Positions 28,511-37,273 of a DNA stretch of 64,000 bases are shown here, one piece after another; positions within the stretch are counted from its first letter, which is position 1, and every line of letters starts with the position of its first letter. The stretch spans positions 992,001 to 1,056,000 of the forward strand of contig NZ_LHVH01000017.1 in assembly GCF_001269885.1 (NCBI RefSeq). Reading direction: 5' to 3'. A model generated the notes under the pieces. The model made no database searches. It was not told where the DNA came from and saw only the letters and a program-made list of their open reading frames with translations. This stretch comes from Pseudomonas kilonensis (GTDB taxonomy: Bacteria; Pseudomonadota; Gammaproteobacteria; Pseudomonadales; Pseudomonadaceae). A program made the position numbers and the translations under genes.

Positions 28511-28663
28511 CTAGTGGGGTGTTCGACAATTGGCCGGATTGGCCCGCAATTGAGGCTTGCCACCGGTAGGTGACCGATCGGAGGCGGCAGGCTGTCCCGA
28601 GCGGTGGCTGGTAAATCGCCAGGCGGAAAAACTGTCGTAACGGTAATAAGTGGCGTAGTTCAT
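28511..28663 (-). CDS. Aromatic-rich small ORF between attenuator and DAHP synthase gene
   Basis: A 50-codon ORF starts MNYATYYRYDSFSAWRF, with four Tyr, two Phe and one Trp in the first 17 residues, and ends with a Pro/Arg/Asn-rich tail. TTGAGGATTGAGCC gives it a good ribosome site. It starts downstream of the 28717-28748 terminator and stops 47 bases before the DAHP synthase ATG. It may be a second regulatory leader peptide whose translation reports Tyr/Phe/Trp supply. Function is inferred from composition and position only. Confidence 0.55.
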   Translation of the reverse strand: MNYATYYRYDSFSAWRFTSHRSGQPAASDRSPTGGKPQLRANPANCRTPH

Positions 28664-28716
28664 GGCTCAATCCTCAAGTTGTCTGGTGCTGCAAATGTGT
28701 GGGGCCTGAAAAAACA

Positions 28717-28748
28717 AAACCCCCGGTCGGGAGGCCGACCGGGGGTTT
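28717..28748 (-). terminator. Transcription attenuator terminator of the DAHP synthase leader
   Basis: A perfect 14-bp stem (AAACCCCCGGTCGG and its complement) with a 4-base loop is followed on the minus strand by TTTTGTTTTTT. It lies 47 bases after the stop codon of the 42-residue leader and upstream of the structural gene, the position of a classic attenuator. Confidence 0.85.
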
Positions 28749-28795
28749 GGAAAACTCTGGAAGGCGACCCGTTTAAAGTGGGCGCCGGTTGGGTA

Positions 28796-28924
28796 TCAGG
28801 CGCGCCAGTGGCTAAACCAATACCCAAAATAAAAGCTGACCGGAGTTTGAACGCTGTTCGCCCGGGCAGCCGCAACCGAGCGCGGGGCGCTGGCGGTTTG
28901 AAGCGGTGAGAGGGCGTTGAACAT
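28796..28924 (-). CDS. Attenuator leader peptide of the DAHP synthase gene, 42 residues
   Basis: The ATG at 28924 follows GGAG at a normal distance. The peptide ends SFYFGYWFSHWRA: residues 31-40 hold three Phe, two Tyr and two Trp codons just before the stop. On the transcript, the TTGGGTAT within these codons (28820-28827) can pair with ATACCCAA at 28789-28796 spanning the stop, an 8-bp stem that a stalled ribosome would block. The terminator follows at 28748. This is the arrangement of trp/phe-type ribosome-mediated attenuation, here apparently sensing all three aromatic amino acids. Confidence 0.75.
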   Translation of the reverse strand: MFNALSPLQTASAPRSVAAARANSVQTPVSFYFGYWFSHWRA

Positions 28925-28949
28925 GGTCTGTCTCCGATGAATGGCCCTG

Positions 28950-28979
28950 AGCTTACTTGAGGACGGGGCGCCGGTTCAA
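28950..28979 (-). promoter_or_regulatory. Possible sigma-70 promoter for the DAHP synthase leader
   Basis: On the minus strand TTGAAC (28974-28979) and TAAGCT (28950-28955) are spaced 18 bases apart, a weak -35/-10 pair. It would place the transcript start a few bases upstream of the leader ribosome site. Confidence 0.35.
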
Positions 28980-29079
28980 TCAGAAAATTCTATCGAGGGC
29001 ATGCAATGGTTCACCCCGGCTTGAGTCCGCTGGGCTTTATGACAAACTTCAGGTTTGCAGCGCCTCCCAAGGATGACTC

Positions 29080-29838
29080 ATGACCGCTCCAGCCTTCGCC
29101 GCCGCCCAGTCGATCTCCATCGCGGGGGACGTTCACGCCAACCTTCTGCGTCATCAGCATTTCATGCAGGCGGCCGCTGAGCAGGGCGTGCAGTTGCTAG
29201 TGTTTCCTGAGCTGTCGCTCACCGGCTACGAGCGCGGCCTGGCGGCGGATCTGGCCATCCTGCCGGAGGATGGCGTATTGCAACCGCTGCGCGACTTGGC
29301 CCGCGAGCTTGGCCTGACAGCGGTGGTGGGCATGCCCATTCGACTGTCGGCCGACGCTCCGGTGTTGATCGGCGCGTTGGTCCTCGGTGCCGATGGCTCC
29401 CTCGGGGTGTACAGCAAGCAGCATCTGCATCCGGGGGAAGAAGTCGCCTTCGCCCCGGGGCATGGCGGCTCGATGCTGACGATGGGGCAGGACCGCATCG
29501 CGCTGGCGGTGTGTGCCGATTTCTCCCACGCCAGCCATGCTGCCGCGGCAGCCGGGCAGGGCGCTACGCTGTATGCAGCAGGCGTGTTGATTACCGAAGG
29601 TGGCTACGTGCCCGATACGACGTTGTTGCAAGGCTATGCCCGGCAGCATGCCATGACTGTGCTGATGGCTAATCATGGCGGCGCTACTGGCGGTTGGGAG
29701 TCGGCTGGCCGCAGCGCCATCTGGGGCTCGGACGGTGCGCTGCTCGCGGCGGCGTCGGGTACGGGCGAGTTGTTAGTGATCGCTCGTCGCGACGCCAACG
29801 GCTGGGCCGGGCAAGTCGTGCCGGTGGCAGTGCTTTAA
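29080..29838 (+). CDS. Carbon-nitrogen hydrolase (nitrilase superfamily amidase)
   Basis: A 252-residue nitrilase-fold enzyme. The Glu-Lys-Cys triad is visible: Glu in LLVFPELSLTGYE, Lys in YSKQHLHPGEE and Cys in ALAVCADFSHAS. Such enzymes hydrolyse small amides, carbamoyl groups or omega-amido acids; the substrate is not evident. The ATG follows AAGGATGACTC. A GNAT gene follows 10 bases downstream and is likely cotranscribed. It is divergent from the DAHP synthase leader. Confidence 0.88.
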   Translation: MTAPAFAAAQSISIAGDVHANLLRHQHFMQAAAEQGVQLLVFPELSLTGYERGLAADLAILPEDGVLQPLRDLARELGLTAVVGMPIRLSADAPVLIGALVLGADGSLGVYSKQHLHPGEEVAFAPGHGGSMLTMGQDRIALAVCADFSHASHAAAAAGQGATLYAAGVLITEGGYVPDTTLLQGYARQHAMTVLMANHGGATGGWESAGRSAIWGSDGALLAAASGTGELLVIARRDANGWAGQVVPVAVL

Positions 29839-29848
29839 TGAGGTATTC

Positions 29849-30283
29849 ATGAGCTTCGAGTGGCGTGCCGCAACGAGCGAGGACATCGACTTCGCCCGGC
29901 AGCTGACCTGCGACAACATGCTTCCTTACTACCTCAGGCATGATTTGCTCTGGCAGGACGAAGCATTCGATCTGGCCTGGATCATTCGTCAGAACTGGAT
30001 AATCAGTCGTGCCGGCCAGGCGCTGGGTTTTGTCAGTCTCAGTCGTGACGCCCGGGCGTTGTATATCCGGGAGCTGCAGATCGACGCGTCGTTTCGCGGG
30101 CAGGGCGCCGGGACCTGGACGATCGGACAGGTTTGGGGCCTGGTGGGGGTGGAGCGTCGCCCGGCGCTGCGCCTGACGGTGTTCAAGGATAATCCGGCCA
30201 GGGCGTTGTACGAACGCATGGGCCTGCACGTCGTGGGCGAGGACGAGTGTTTCCTGAGGATGCAGCGAGACGCCGGTGCTTGA
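29849..30283 (+). CDS. GNAT-family N-acetyltransferase
   Basis: A 144-residue acetyltransferase. The acetyl-CoA motif is a variant, FRGQGAGTWTIGQ (about residues 80-92), preceded by the YIRELQIDASF strand and followed by FKDNPARALYERMGLHVVGED. The substrate is unknown. It follows the amidase gene by 10 bases with a GAGG ribosome site, so the two are probably one unit. Confidence 0.87.
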   Translation: MSFEWRAATSEDIDFARQLTCDNMLPYYLRHDLLWQDEAFDLAWIIRQNWIISRAGQALGFVSLSRDARALYIRELQIDASFRGQGAGTWTIGQVWGLVGVERRPALRLTVFKDNPARALYERMGLHVVGEDECFLRMQRDAGA

Positions 30284-30409
30284 AGCCTCGCGCGTTATCT
30301 CAATAAAGACGTGTTGTAACTTTTATCTGTCCCTTTGCGCTAGGTCTGCCGGACGCTTTTTGCTAAGGTGTTGTGCAACCCAAATAAGACCAAATCGTGA
30401 GGTGTCTGC

Positions 30410-31051
30410 TTGATTAGGGTGTTAGTGGTCGATGACCATGATCTCGTCCGTACGGGCATTACACGAATGCTGGCTGACATAGACGGCCTGCAGGTAGTTG
30501 GCCAAGCTGAATCCGGGGAAGAATCCCTGATCAAGGCGCGTGAATTGAAGCCCGACGTGGTGTTGATGGACGTCAAGATGCCTGGCATCGGCGGCCTTGA
30601 GGCCACGCGCAAGCTGCTGCGCAGTCACCCGGACATCAAGGTGGTCGCGGTGACCGTGTGCGAAGAGGATCCGTTTCCCACCCGGCTGTTGCAGGCGGGC
30701 GCGGCGGGCTACCTCACCAAGGGTGCTGGCTTGAACGAGATGGTCCAGGCCATTCGTCTGGTTTTTGCCGGGCAACGCTACATCAGCCCGCAAATCGCCC
30801 AGCAATTGGCGATCAAGTCGTTCCAGCCAACCAACGATTCTCCCTTCGATGCGCTGTCGGAGCGGGAAATCCAGATTGCCCTGATGATTGTCGGTTGCCA
30901 GAAGGTGCAGATCATCTCCGACAAGCTGTGCCTGTCGCCAAAAACCGTCAACACCTACCGCTATCGTATCTTCGAGAAGCTTTCGATCAGCAGTGACGTC
31001 GAATTGACACTGTTGGCGGTGCGCCACGGCATGGTCGATGCCAGCGCCTGA
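30410..31051 (+). CDS. gacA: Global response regulator GacA (UvrY)
   Basis: A 213-residue NarL-family regulator: the receiver domain has the acidic pocket VVDDHD and phospho-Asp in [10 protein letters not shown] (about residue 54). The LuxR-type HTH is [20 protein letters not shown]...[16 protein letters not shown]. It is the partner of sensor GacS and drives the Rsm small RNAs controlling secondary metabolism and biofilm. The start is TTG, as known for Pseudomonas gacA; no ATG fits the fold. uvrC starts two bases after its stop codon, the conserved order. Confidence 0.97.
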   Translation: MIRVLVVDDHDLVRTGITRMLADIDGLQVVGQAESGEESLIKARELKPDVVLMDVKMPGIGGLEATRKLLRSHPDIKVVAVTVCEEDPFPTRLLQAGAAGYLTKGAGLNEMVQAIRLVFAGQRYISPQIAQQLAIKSFQPTNDSPFDALSEREIQIALMIVGCQKVQIISDKLCLSPKTVNTYRYRIFEKLSISSDVELTLLAVRHGMVDASA

Positions 31052-31053
31052 AA

Positions 31054-32877
31054 ATGACTGATTTGTTTGATCCAAGCGCGTTCCTGTCCACTTGCAGCGG
31101 TCGCCCCGGCGTGTACCGCATGTTCGACGGCGACGCACGCCTGCTGTATGTCGGCAAGGCCAAGAACCTCAAGAAGCGCCTGGCCAGTTACTTTCGCAAG
31201 ACCGGCCTCGCCCCGAAGACTGCCGCCCTGGTGGGGCGCATCGCGCAAATCGAAACGACGATCACCGCCAATGAAACCGAGGCGCTGCTGCTCGAGCAGA
31301 CGCTGATCAAGGAATGGCGCCCGCCGTACAACATCCTGTTGCGCGACGACAAATCCTACCCGTATGTGTTTCTGTCCGACGGGGCCTTTCCGCGCCTGAG
31401 CATTCATCGGGGTGCCAAAAAGGCCAAGGGTCGCTATTTCGGTCCTTATCCCAGCGCCGGGGCGATTCGTGAGAGCCTCAGCCTGCTGCAGAAGACCTTT
31501 TTCGTTCGCCAGTGTGAAGACAGCTACTACAAGAACCGCACCCGGCCCTGCCTGCAATACCAGATCAAGCGCTGCAAGGCGCCTTGCGTGGGATTCGTCG
31601 AGCCGCAGGTCTATGCCGAAGACGTGCGTCACTCGGTGATGTTCCTGGAAGGCCGCAGCAATGCGCTGACCGATGAACTGTCGGCAGCCATGGAAGACGC
31701 GGCGGTCAACCTTGAGTTCGAACGGGCTGCCGAGCTGCGCGACCAGATTGGCCTGCTGCGCCGCGTGCAGGACCAGCAAAGCATGGAAGGGGGCAGCGGT
31801 GATGTCGATGTGATCGCCGCGTTCATCAATCCGGGCGGCGCCTGCGTGCATTTGATCAGCGTGCGGGGCGGTCGTGTGCTGGGTAGCAAGAACTTCTTTC
31901 CCCAAGTGGGTATCGAGGAGGACGTGGCCGAGGTCATGGCGGCGTTTCTGGGCCAGTACTACATCAGCAGTCCGGAACGCGACTTGCCTGCCGAGTTGAT
32001 CGTCAACGTGGTCCACGAGGATTTCCCGGCCCTGATCGAAGCCATCGACAAGCTTCGCGGTCGTGAACTGACCATCAGCCACCGCGTTCGTGGCACCCGT
32101 GCCCGTTGGCAGCAACTGGCCGTGACCAACGCCGAACAGGCCCTGGGCGCGCGCCTGGCCAACCGTCAGCACGTGGCGGCGCGGTTCGATGCCCTGGCCG
32201 ATGTCCTTAACCTGGACGAGCCGCCGCAGCGGCTGGAGTGCTACGACATCAGCCATTCCAGTGGCGAGGCAACGGTGGCGTCCTGCGTGGTGTTCGGCCC
32301 GGAAGGCCCGATCAAGTCCGATTACCGCCGTTACAACATCGAAGGTGTCACGCCTGGTGATGACTACGCGGCCATGCACCAGGCATTGATGCGCCGCTTC
32401 GGCAAGCTGAAGGACGGGGAGGGCAAGTTGCCGGACATCTTGCTAGTGGACGGCGGCAAGGGCCAATTGTCCATGGCCCGCGATGTGCTCAATGAGCTGA
32501 TGGTCCCCGACCTGATCCTGCTGGGCGTGGCCAAGGGCGCGACGCGCAAGGCCGGCTTCGAGACCTTGTACCTGAACGACGCTGCCCATGAGTTCACCCT
32601 CAAGGGCGATTCGCCAGCGTTGCACCTGATCCAGCAGATCCGTGACGAAGCCCACCGTTTCGCCATCACCGGACACCGTGCCCGCCGTGGCAAGACGCGC
32701 CGTACGTCTACACTGGAAGGTGTGGCAGGCGTCGGCCCGACGCGCCGTCGCGACTTGTTGAAACATTTTGGTGGATTGCAGGAACTGTCTCGTGCCAGCA
32801 TCGAGGAGATAGCCAAAGCACCCGGTATCAGTAAAAAGCTCGCTGAGTCGATTTATGCAAACCTGCACAGCGAGTAG
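31054..32877 (+). CDS. uvrC: Excinuclease ABC subunit C
   Basis: A full-length 607-residue nucleotide-excision repair nuclease. The N-terminal GIY-YIG domain is [19 protein letters not shown], which makes the 3' incision. A UVR motif that contacts UvrB lies near residues 205-235 ([13 protein letters not shown]). The RNase H-like C-terminal domain makes the 5' incision ([20 protein letters not shown]). A terminal helix-hairpin-helix pair is present ([31 protein letters not shown]). Located between gacA and pgsA, as usual in gamma-proteobacteria. Confidence 0.98.
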   Translation: MTDLFDPSAFLSTCSGRPGVYRMFDGDARLLYVGKAKNLKKRLASYFRKTGLAPKTAALVGRIAQIETTITANETEALLLEQTLIKEWRPPYNILLRDDKSYPYVFLSDGAFPRLSIHRGAKKAKGRYFGPYPSAGAIRESLSLLQKTFFVRQCEDSYYKNRTRPCLQYQIKRCKAPCVGFVEPQVYAEDVRHSVMFLEGRSNALTDELSAAMEDAAVNLEFERAAELRDQIGLLRRVQDQQSMEGGSGDVDVIAAFINPGGACVHLISVRGGRVLGSKNFFPQVGIEEDVAEVMAAFLGQYYISSPERDLPAELIVNVVHEDFPALIEAIDKLRGRELTISHRVRGTRARWQQLAVTNAEQALGARLANRQHVAARFDALADVLNLDEPPQRLECYDISHSSGEATVASCVVFGPEGPIKSDYRRYNIEGVTPGDDYAAMHQALMRRFGKLKDGEGKLPDILLVDGGKGQLSMARDVLNELMVPDLILLGVAKGATRKAGFETLYLNDAAHEFTLKGDSPALHLIQQIRDEAHRFAITGHRARRGKTRRTSTLEGVAGVGPTRRRDLLKHFGGLQELSRASIEEIAKAPGISKKLAESIYANLHSE

Positions 32878-32909
32878 AATGCCCGTCAACCTTGTAGCCA
32901 GTTGTGCCG

Positions 32910-33470
32910 ATGAATATCCCAAATCTGATTACCGTTCTACGCGTCCTGCTCATTCCGATCTTCATTTTGCTGTTCTATTTGCCGTACCACTGGAGCTACG
33001 TGGCCTCCGCCTCGGTCTTTGCCTTCGCCGCCGCGACGGACTGGCTGGATGGTTACCTGGCGCGACGCCTGGAGCAGAGCACGCCGTTCGGTGCCTTCCT
33101 CGACCCGGTGGCCGACAAGCTGATGGTCGCAGTGGCCTTGGTGCTGCTGGTACAGGAACACGGCAACCTCTGGCTCACCTTGCCAGCGGCGGTGATCATC
33201 GGCCGCGAAATTGTCGTCTCGGCGCTGCGTGAGTGGATGGCCGAGCTGGGCGCCCGCGCCCAGGTCGCCGTGTCGAACCTCGGCAAATGGAAAACCGCCG
33301 CGCAGATGCTGGCGCTGGTGATCCTGCTGGCCAACCCTTCGGACTTCAGTTTCTGGGTGCTGTTGGGCTATGCGCTGTTGCTGGTTTCCGCCGGCCTGAC
33401 GCTGTGGTCGATGGTCCAATACCTACGCGCCGCCTGGCCGCATCTGCGGACGGATGTAGAGCCGAAATAA
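32910..33470 (+). CDS. pgsA: CDP-diacylglycerol-glycerol-3-phosphate 3-phosphatidyltransferase
   Basis: A 186-residue inner-membrane enzyme with about five hydrophobic helices that makes phosphatidylglycerophosphate. The CDP-alcohol phosphotransferase signature [20 protein letters not shown] followed by LDPVADK is complete. The ATG at 32910 ([18 protein letters not shown]) is preferred over an in-frame GTG six bases upstream. It lies 32 bases after uvrC and ahead of tRNA-Gly. Confidence 0.97.
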   Translation: MNIPNLITVLRVLLIPIFILLFYLPYHWSYVASASVFAFAAATDWLDGYLARRLEQSTPFGAFLDPVADKLMVAVALVLLVQEHGNLWLTLPAAVIIGREIVVSALREWMAELGARAQVAVSNLGKWKTAAQMLALVILLANPSDFSFWVLLGYALLLVSAGLTLWSMVQYLRAAWPHLRTDVEPK

Positions 33471-33533
33471 AACTTTTTTGAATCAAGGGGTTGACGGCGT
33501 AATCTGAATCTATAGAATGCGCCACACCAAGAC

Positions 33534-33609
<76 letters not shown>

Positions 33610-33657
33610 AATATTGCGCTACAGAGTTCCACTGAATTCTGTAAGTGATTGAAATTA

Positions 33658-33677
33658 GGGCCTTTAGGCCCTTTTTT
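33658..33677 (+). terminator. Rho-independent terminator after tRNA-Gly
   Basis: GGGCC-TTTA-GGCCC followed by TTTTTT, about 50 bases after the tRNA 3' end. Confidence 0.75.
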
Positions 33678-33831
33678 CGTTCCAGCGGGAACCACTGAAA
33701 TCCAGCACTATCCGGTGCGTTTAAGTCCAGGATTGAGTCCAGAATCCTGACGCGTACCGAATCGGTTTGATGCTGGAGCAGTTTGCGCAACGAGATGAGC
33801 ATCTGGCCCTGACTCTGTTCAGGAGCTCGCG

Positions 33832-35673
33832 ATGGCACTCTCAGAAATGACAGTTCGGCACGCCCGAATCACCGGTAATGACTACACCCTCGGCGACAGT
33901 GATGGTCTCACACTCAATGTGACGGCCAGGGGCGGAAAAATCTGGCTCTTCCGTTACTACTGGGCAGGCAAGCAGAAGCGCATGTCCCTCGGTAGTTATC
34001 CCCAAATTGGGCTTAAAGAAGCCCGTACCCGTCGTGATAAAGCCCGTACCTTGGTTGCCCAGGGCATCAATCCCTATGAGCATCGCAAACAACAGCGGCT
34101 TGCTGTTCGTTTTGCGACAGAGCACACCTTCGAGGCCGTGTTCAATCAGTGGGTAGAGTTCCGCAGGCTAAGCCTGAAGGAAGGGCGGCAGAGCACGCTC
34201 TCGCAGATCTTGAGAATCTTCAATAAAGACGTCCTGCCCACCCTGGGCGGGCGGTCCATCTACGATATCAATCGTCACGATCTGCTGGATTTACTGAGCA
34301 GGATCGAACAGCGCAAGGCCTTAACGACAGCCGAAAAATGCCGGACCTGGTTCAACCAATTGTTCCGCTATGCGCTGGTGAAAATCGAGGGGCTGGAACA
34401 CAACCCAGCTTCAGATCTTGACGTTGTCGCACTCCCCAAACCTCCGGTTACGCACAACCCATTTCTTCGTATGGACGAGCTTCCGGGATTGATGGCTGCT
34501 CTTCGAAATTACGGTGGCGCCAACCAAACTCGGCTTGGCCTTCGGTTGTTGCTGCTGACCGGTGTTCGCACGGGCGAATTGCGGTTGGCAACACCCGATC
34601 AGTTCGATCTGGAGAAGCGCTTGTGGATCATACCAGCGGAAGTGGTGAAACAACTTCAGCTAGCGATGCGGAAGCCAGGTAAACAGACCCAAAATGTACC
34701 GCCTTATATCGTGCCGCTGTCGGTACAGGCGCTGGAGATCGTGCGTCACTTGCTGGACCAGGTTGTCCCCGCACAGCGCTACTTATTTGCGCATCGAAGC
34801 GACCTGAGCAAGCGTATCAGTGAGAACACGCTGAATGGCGCGTTACGCCGGATGGGATATGCCGATCAACTCACTGGTCATGGGATGAGGGCGACGATCT
34901 CGACGGCACTGAACGAGATCGGATATCCGAAGGTGTGGGTTGATGCTCAGCTTTCTCATGCTGATCCGGACAAGGTGAGTGCGGCCTACAATCATGCGGA
35001 GTATGTCGAGCAGCGCCGGACGATGATGCAGGACTGGGCGAACCGTCTGGATCTTTGGGGGCAAGGCCAGCTGAAAGCGGCTAGCTCTCCGCTTACTATT
35101 CGTTTAGAGGGCGCAGCTTCGTTACCTTCGTTGGAAAGCGCGAACGCAAACGCCGTTCTGTACAGCAGTGGCTTCCCAGCGACGACGGTCCCAGCCTCTA
35201 AAAAGTCCGTAAGCAACGAACCGTTCCTTAACGCGGCTCAGTATTCACCTGTCCTACCTGCTTCAACGCAGACTGAACAGCTGCGTGAACCCCAAGTATC
35301 TGCGATACAACGTCAGCGCGCCGAGATGCTAGCTACCTATGAAGCTTCGAATAATTTGCCGCTGCTTGTCTTCGCCAAACTGGCAGGCAAATCCCGAGAT
35401 CAGATCAACCGCGATATCAGGGCTCGGCGCCTGCTATCCCTGAGCTTGGGAAATCGCGGTCAGCGCATTCCCGATTGGCAGCTTGATCCATTGCGACAAA
35501 GGTTGGTGCTCGCCGTCTTGAAGCGGTTTCCAGATGTGGACTCTTGGCGGCTTTATCGGACGGTTTGTGAGCCTCATGAGCGACTGAAGGGGCGTTCGCC
35601 AATCGATGGGCTCACACTGGAGAATTTCGACTTAACTGCACGAATCGTTTGCCGCGCCCTGGGCCTAAGCTGA
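33832..35673 (+). CDS. P4-type tyrosine integrase with a C-terminal HTH/ParS-like extension
   Basis: A 613-residue protein. Residues 1-85 are the N-terminal arm-binding DUF4102 domain, then a core-binding domain, then the catalytic domain: Arg in GVRTGEL, HxxR in TGHGMRATIST, His in AQLSHADPDKVSAAYNH, and Tyr in AEYVEQRR. Typical family members stop near residue 410-430. Here ~190 more residues follow: a polar linker, an HTH-like stretch (LAGKSRDQINRDIRARRLL) and a segment resembling the Xre/MbcA/ParS toxin-binding domain (FPDVDSWRLYRTVCEP...GRSPIDGL). Position after tRNA-Gly identifies it as the island integrase. Confidence 0.9.
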   Translation: MALSEMTVRHARITGNDYTLGDSDGLTLNVTARGGKIWLFRYYWAGKQKRMSLGSYPQIGLKEARTRRDKARTLVAQGINPYEHRKQQRLAVRFATEHTFEAVFNQWVEFRRLSLKEGRQSTLSQILRIFNKDVLPTLGGRSIYDINRHDLLDLLSRIEQRKALTTAEKCRTWFNQLFRYALVKIEGLEHNPASDLDVVALPKPPVTHNPFLRMDELPGLMAALRNYGGANQTRLGLRLLLLTGVRTGELRLATPDQFDLEKRLWIIPAEVVKQLQLAMRKPGKQTQNVPPYIVPLSVQALEIVRHLLDQVVPAQRYLFAHRSDLSKRISENTLNGALRRMGYADQLTGHGMRATISTALNEIGYPKVWVDAQLSHADPDKVSAAYNHAEYVEQRRTMMQDWANRLDLWGQGQLKAASSPLTIRLEGAASLPSLESANANAVLYSSGFPATTVPASKKSVSNEPFLNAAQYSPVLPASTQTEQLREPQVSAIQRQRAEMLATYEASNNLPLLVFAKLAGKSRDQINRDIRARRLLSLSLGNRGQRIPDWQLDPLRQRLVLAVLKRFPDVDSWRLYRTVCEPHERLKGRSPIDGLTLENFDLTARIVCRALGLS

Positions 35674-35688
35674 GATGCTATCTTCGAG

Positions 35689-35709
35689 CGGTGACAACGG
35701 ATGTCACCG
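35689..35709 (+). terminator. Hairpin after the integrase gene, possible terminator
   Basis: CGGTGACA-ACGGA-TGTCACCG is a perfect 8-bp stem 15 bases after the integrase stop codon. Only a short T-run follows, so termination may be weak. Confidence 0.45.
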
Positions 35710-35929
35710 TTTGCGTTCAGAGACCAAACCGAATGTTAGCCCGAAATCGAAGTGGCAGCGTCTTGACGGCAGCACAGTAATTTCTCAATATTACATCACG
35801 CGCCACTGACGGAGGCGTTCGGCCCTAGCTTGGTGAAGCCCCTGCACCGTCGTGTTGCTCCCCCGCTTTTAAGCCATCTCAATGGTCAGCATCCTCTAGG
35901 GTTCCATGCTGATAATTTGAGGTTTGGTC

Positions 35930-36739
35930 ATGAACACTCCAGATACACCTTCACTTTCGATTTTGAAGTCTGATGCTGAGGCACTTTTACGTGATGCTCG
36001 TGACGGCTGCCCAGACGCAGTGAGTCGACTTGTGCGACAAGGCTTTCGAAGAGTCGAGGAGCTAAAGCACGATACATGCTTGCGCGTCGTTGCCGAGGAG
36101 TATGGTACGACCTTCGCTGAGGCAGCCCACGAAGAGAAGCTGATTTCTCGTTATGTCCAGCATTCACAAGCAAATGGGTTCTGGCGTGAGCCTTATGGGT
36201 ATCCATTTCGTCGTGCCCGGTACTTGCGGCAATTCGATGCTTTGGTGGAATGCCTTAGCGACCAGGTGCCTTTGGCTGAGGCCGCTCAGAAACGAGGCGT
36301 TGATTTCGCCGGTTTCCATTTCAGTAGCCTGCTATTCGGACGGATTGATCAGGTGCTAAGGCGACGCAAGGTGCCTGATTTTAGCCATCTTCAGGCTCCT
36401 GGCAGCCTTGTTCACTGGCACTGGGTATTGGACGTAATGAAGTTCAACCACGCAAATTTCAGTGACGCGAAATTTTATACGGTCACCGTAGACCCTCTCG
36501 TTCGTCCTGGCGGACATTTCTGGGTAGCGGATTTTAGCCATGCAGATCTGACGGGTGCTGACTTCCGTGGTTCGTACATGAGAGGTGCAAAATTTGTAGA
36601 TGCCGACTTGGACGGCGCTGACTTCCGCAACGCCAACACCTTCGAAACAGACTTCACCGGATCACAGGGTACATATCTCACTGGAGAACTGGTGGATGAA
36701 GATTGGGTCGTCGGGCCGAAAAAGGGTAGTGCGTGCTAA
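35930..36739 (+). CDS. Pentapeptide-repeat protein, unknown function
   Basis: A 269-residue protein. The N-terminal ~150 residues are helical and charged with no family I recognise. The C-terminal third has pentapeptide repeats of the A(D/N)LXX type (FNHANFSDAKF, FSHADLTGADFRG, AKFVDADLDGADFRNANTF, ETDFTGSQGT), which form a right-handed beta helix. Such proteins range from gyrase-protecting DNA mimics to effectors. The ATG at 35930 follows TGAGGTTTG. It lies in the island between the integrase and the OLD-like gene, with no clear operon partner. Confidence 0.65.
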   Translation: MNTPDTPSLSILKSDAEALLRDARDGCPDAVSRLVRQGFRRVEELKHDTCLRVVAEEYGTTFAEAAHEEKLISRYVQHSQANGFWREPYGYPFRRARYLRQFDALVECLSDQVPLAEAAQKRGVDFAGFHFSSLLFGRIDQVLRRRKVPDFSHLQAPGSLVHWHWVLDVMKFNHANFSDAKFYTVTVDPLVRPGGHFWVADFSHADLTGADFRGSYMRGAKFVDADLDGADFRNANTFETDFTGSQGTYLTGELVDEDWVVGPKKGSAC

Positions 36740-37273
36740 GGCTAGCCGAAGAACATTTTCGACTAAGGCTTAAGGACAGAAGACTTTAGTGATTTAGACG
36801 AGCTAGCGAGTCGGCACTACACAGGCGTTTTATCCCGAGCCGCCTTTCTGGCCGTTAGCTCGCTTGATGGTATATGGAGAAACACCTGATGATGCCGCAG
36901 GATCTGAGATCCTATGCTCTTTATCTCCGTCTTCAACAAATTTTTATTGGTGGGTTGAGGTCGTAGAAATTTGTCAATGCCGCGTAAGCGTCCGGCGGAC
37001 TCGCCCATCTGATGGATGTTCTGCCCTTTGACCTACCCATTGAGCAGAGATGAGATGCGGAGACCTTCTGCTATAGGTCAGGTAGGCCCAAGGTAGCGCA
37101 TGGCCTGATCCAAACTTGGCATGTCATCAGCTTTGCTCTTAGGTGGCGAACGTCAACCGAAGCTGCGTAGCCGATGTATCCAATGAACCACGAGCTCCAT
37201 ATACTGGCTCAAGGCCATTTATTGGCGAAGTCGTGCCATGCGCGTGGCAGTATAGATAGATAGGAAGGAACCG
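36740..37273. other. Intergenic region without evident gene
   Basis: About 530 bases with no ORF showing credible composition and no repeat. An AAGGAA ribosome site for the next gene lies at its end. Confidence 0.6.

Noticed and set aside
36817..37008. 63-codon minus-strand frame in the gap before the OLD-like gene
   Set aside because: Short, no ribosome site, no recognisable feature.
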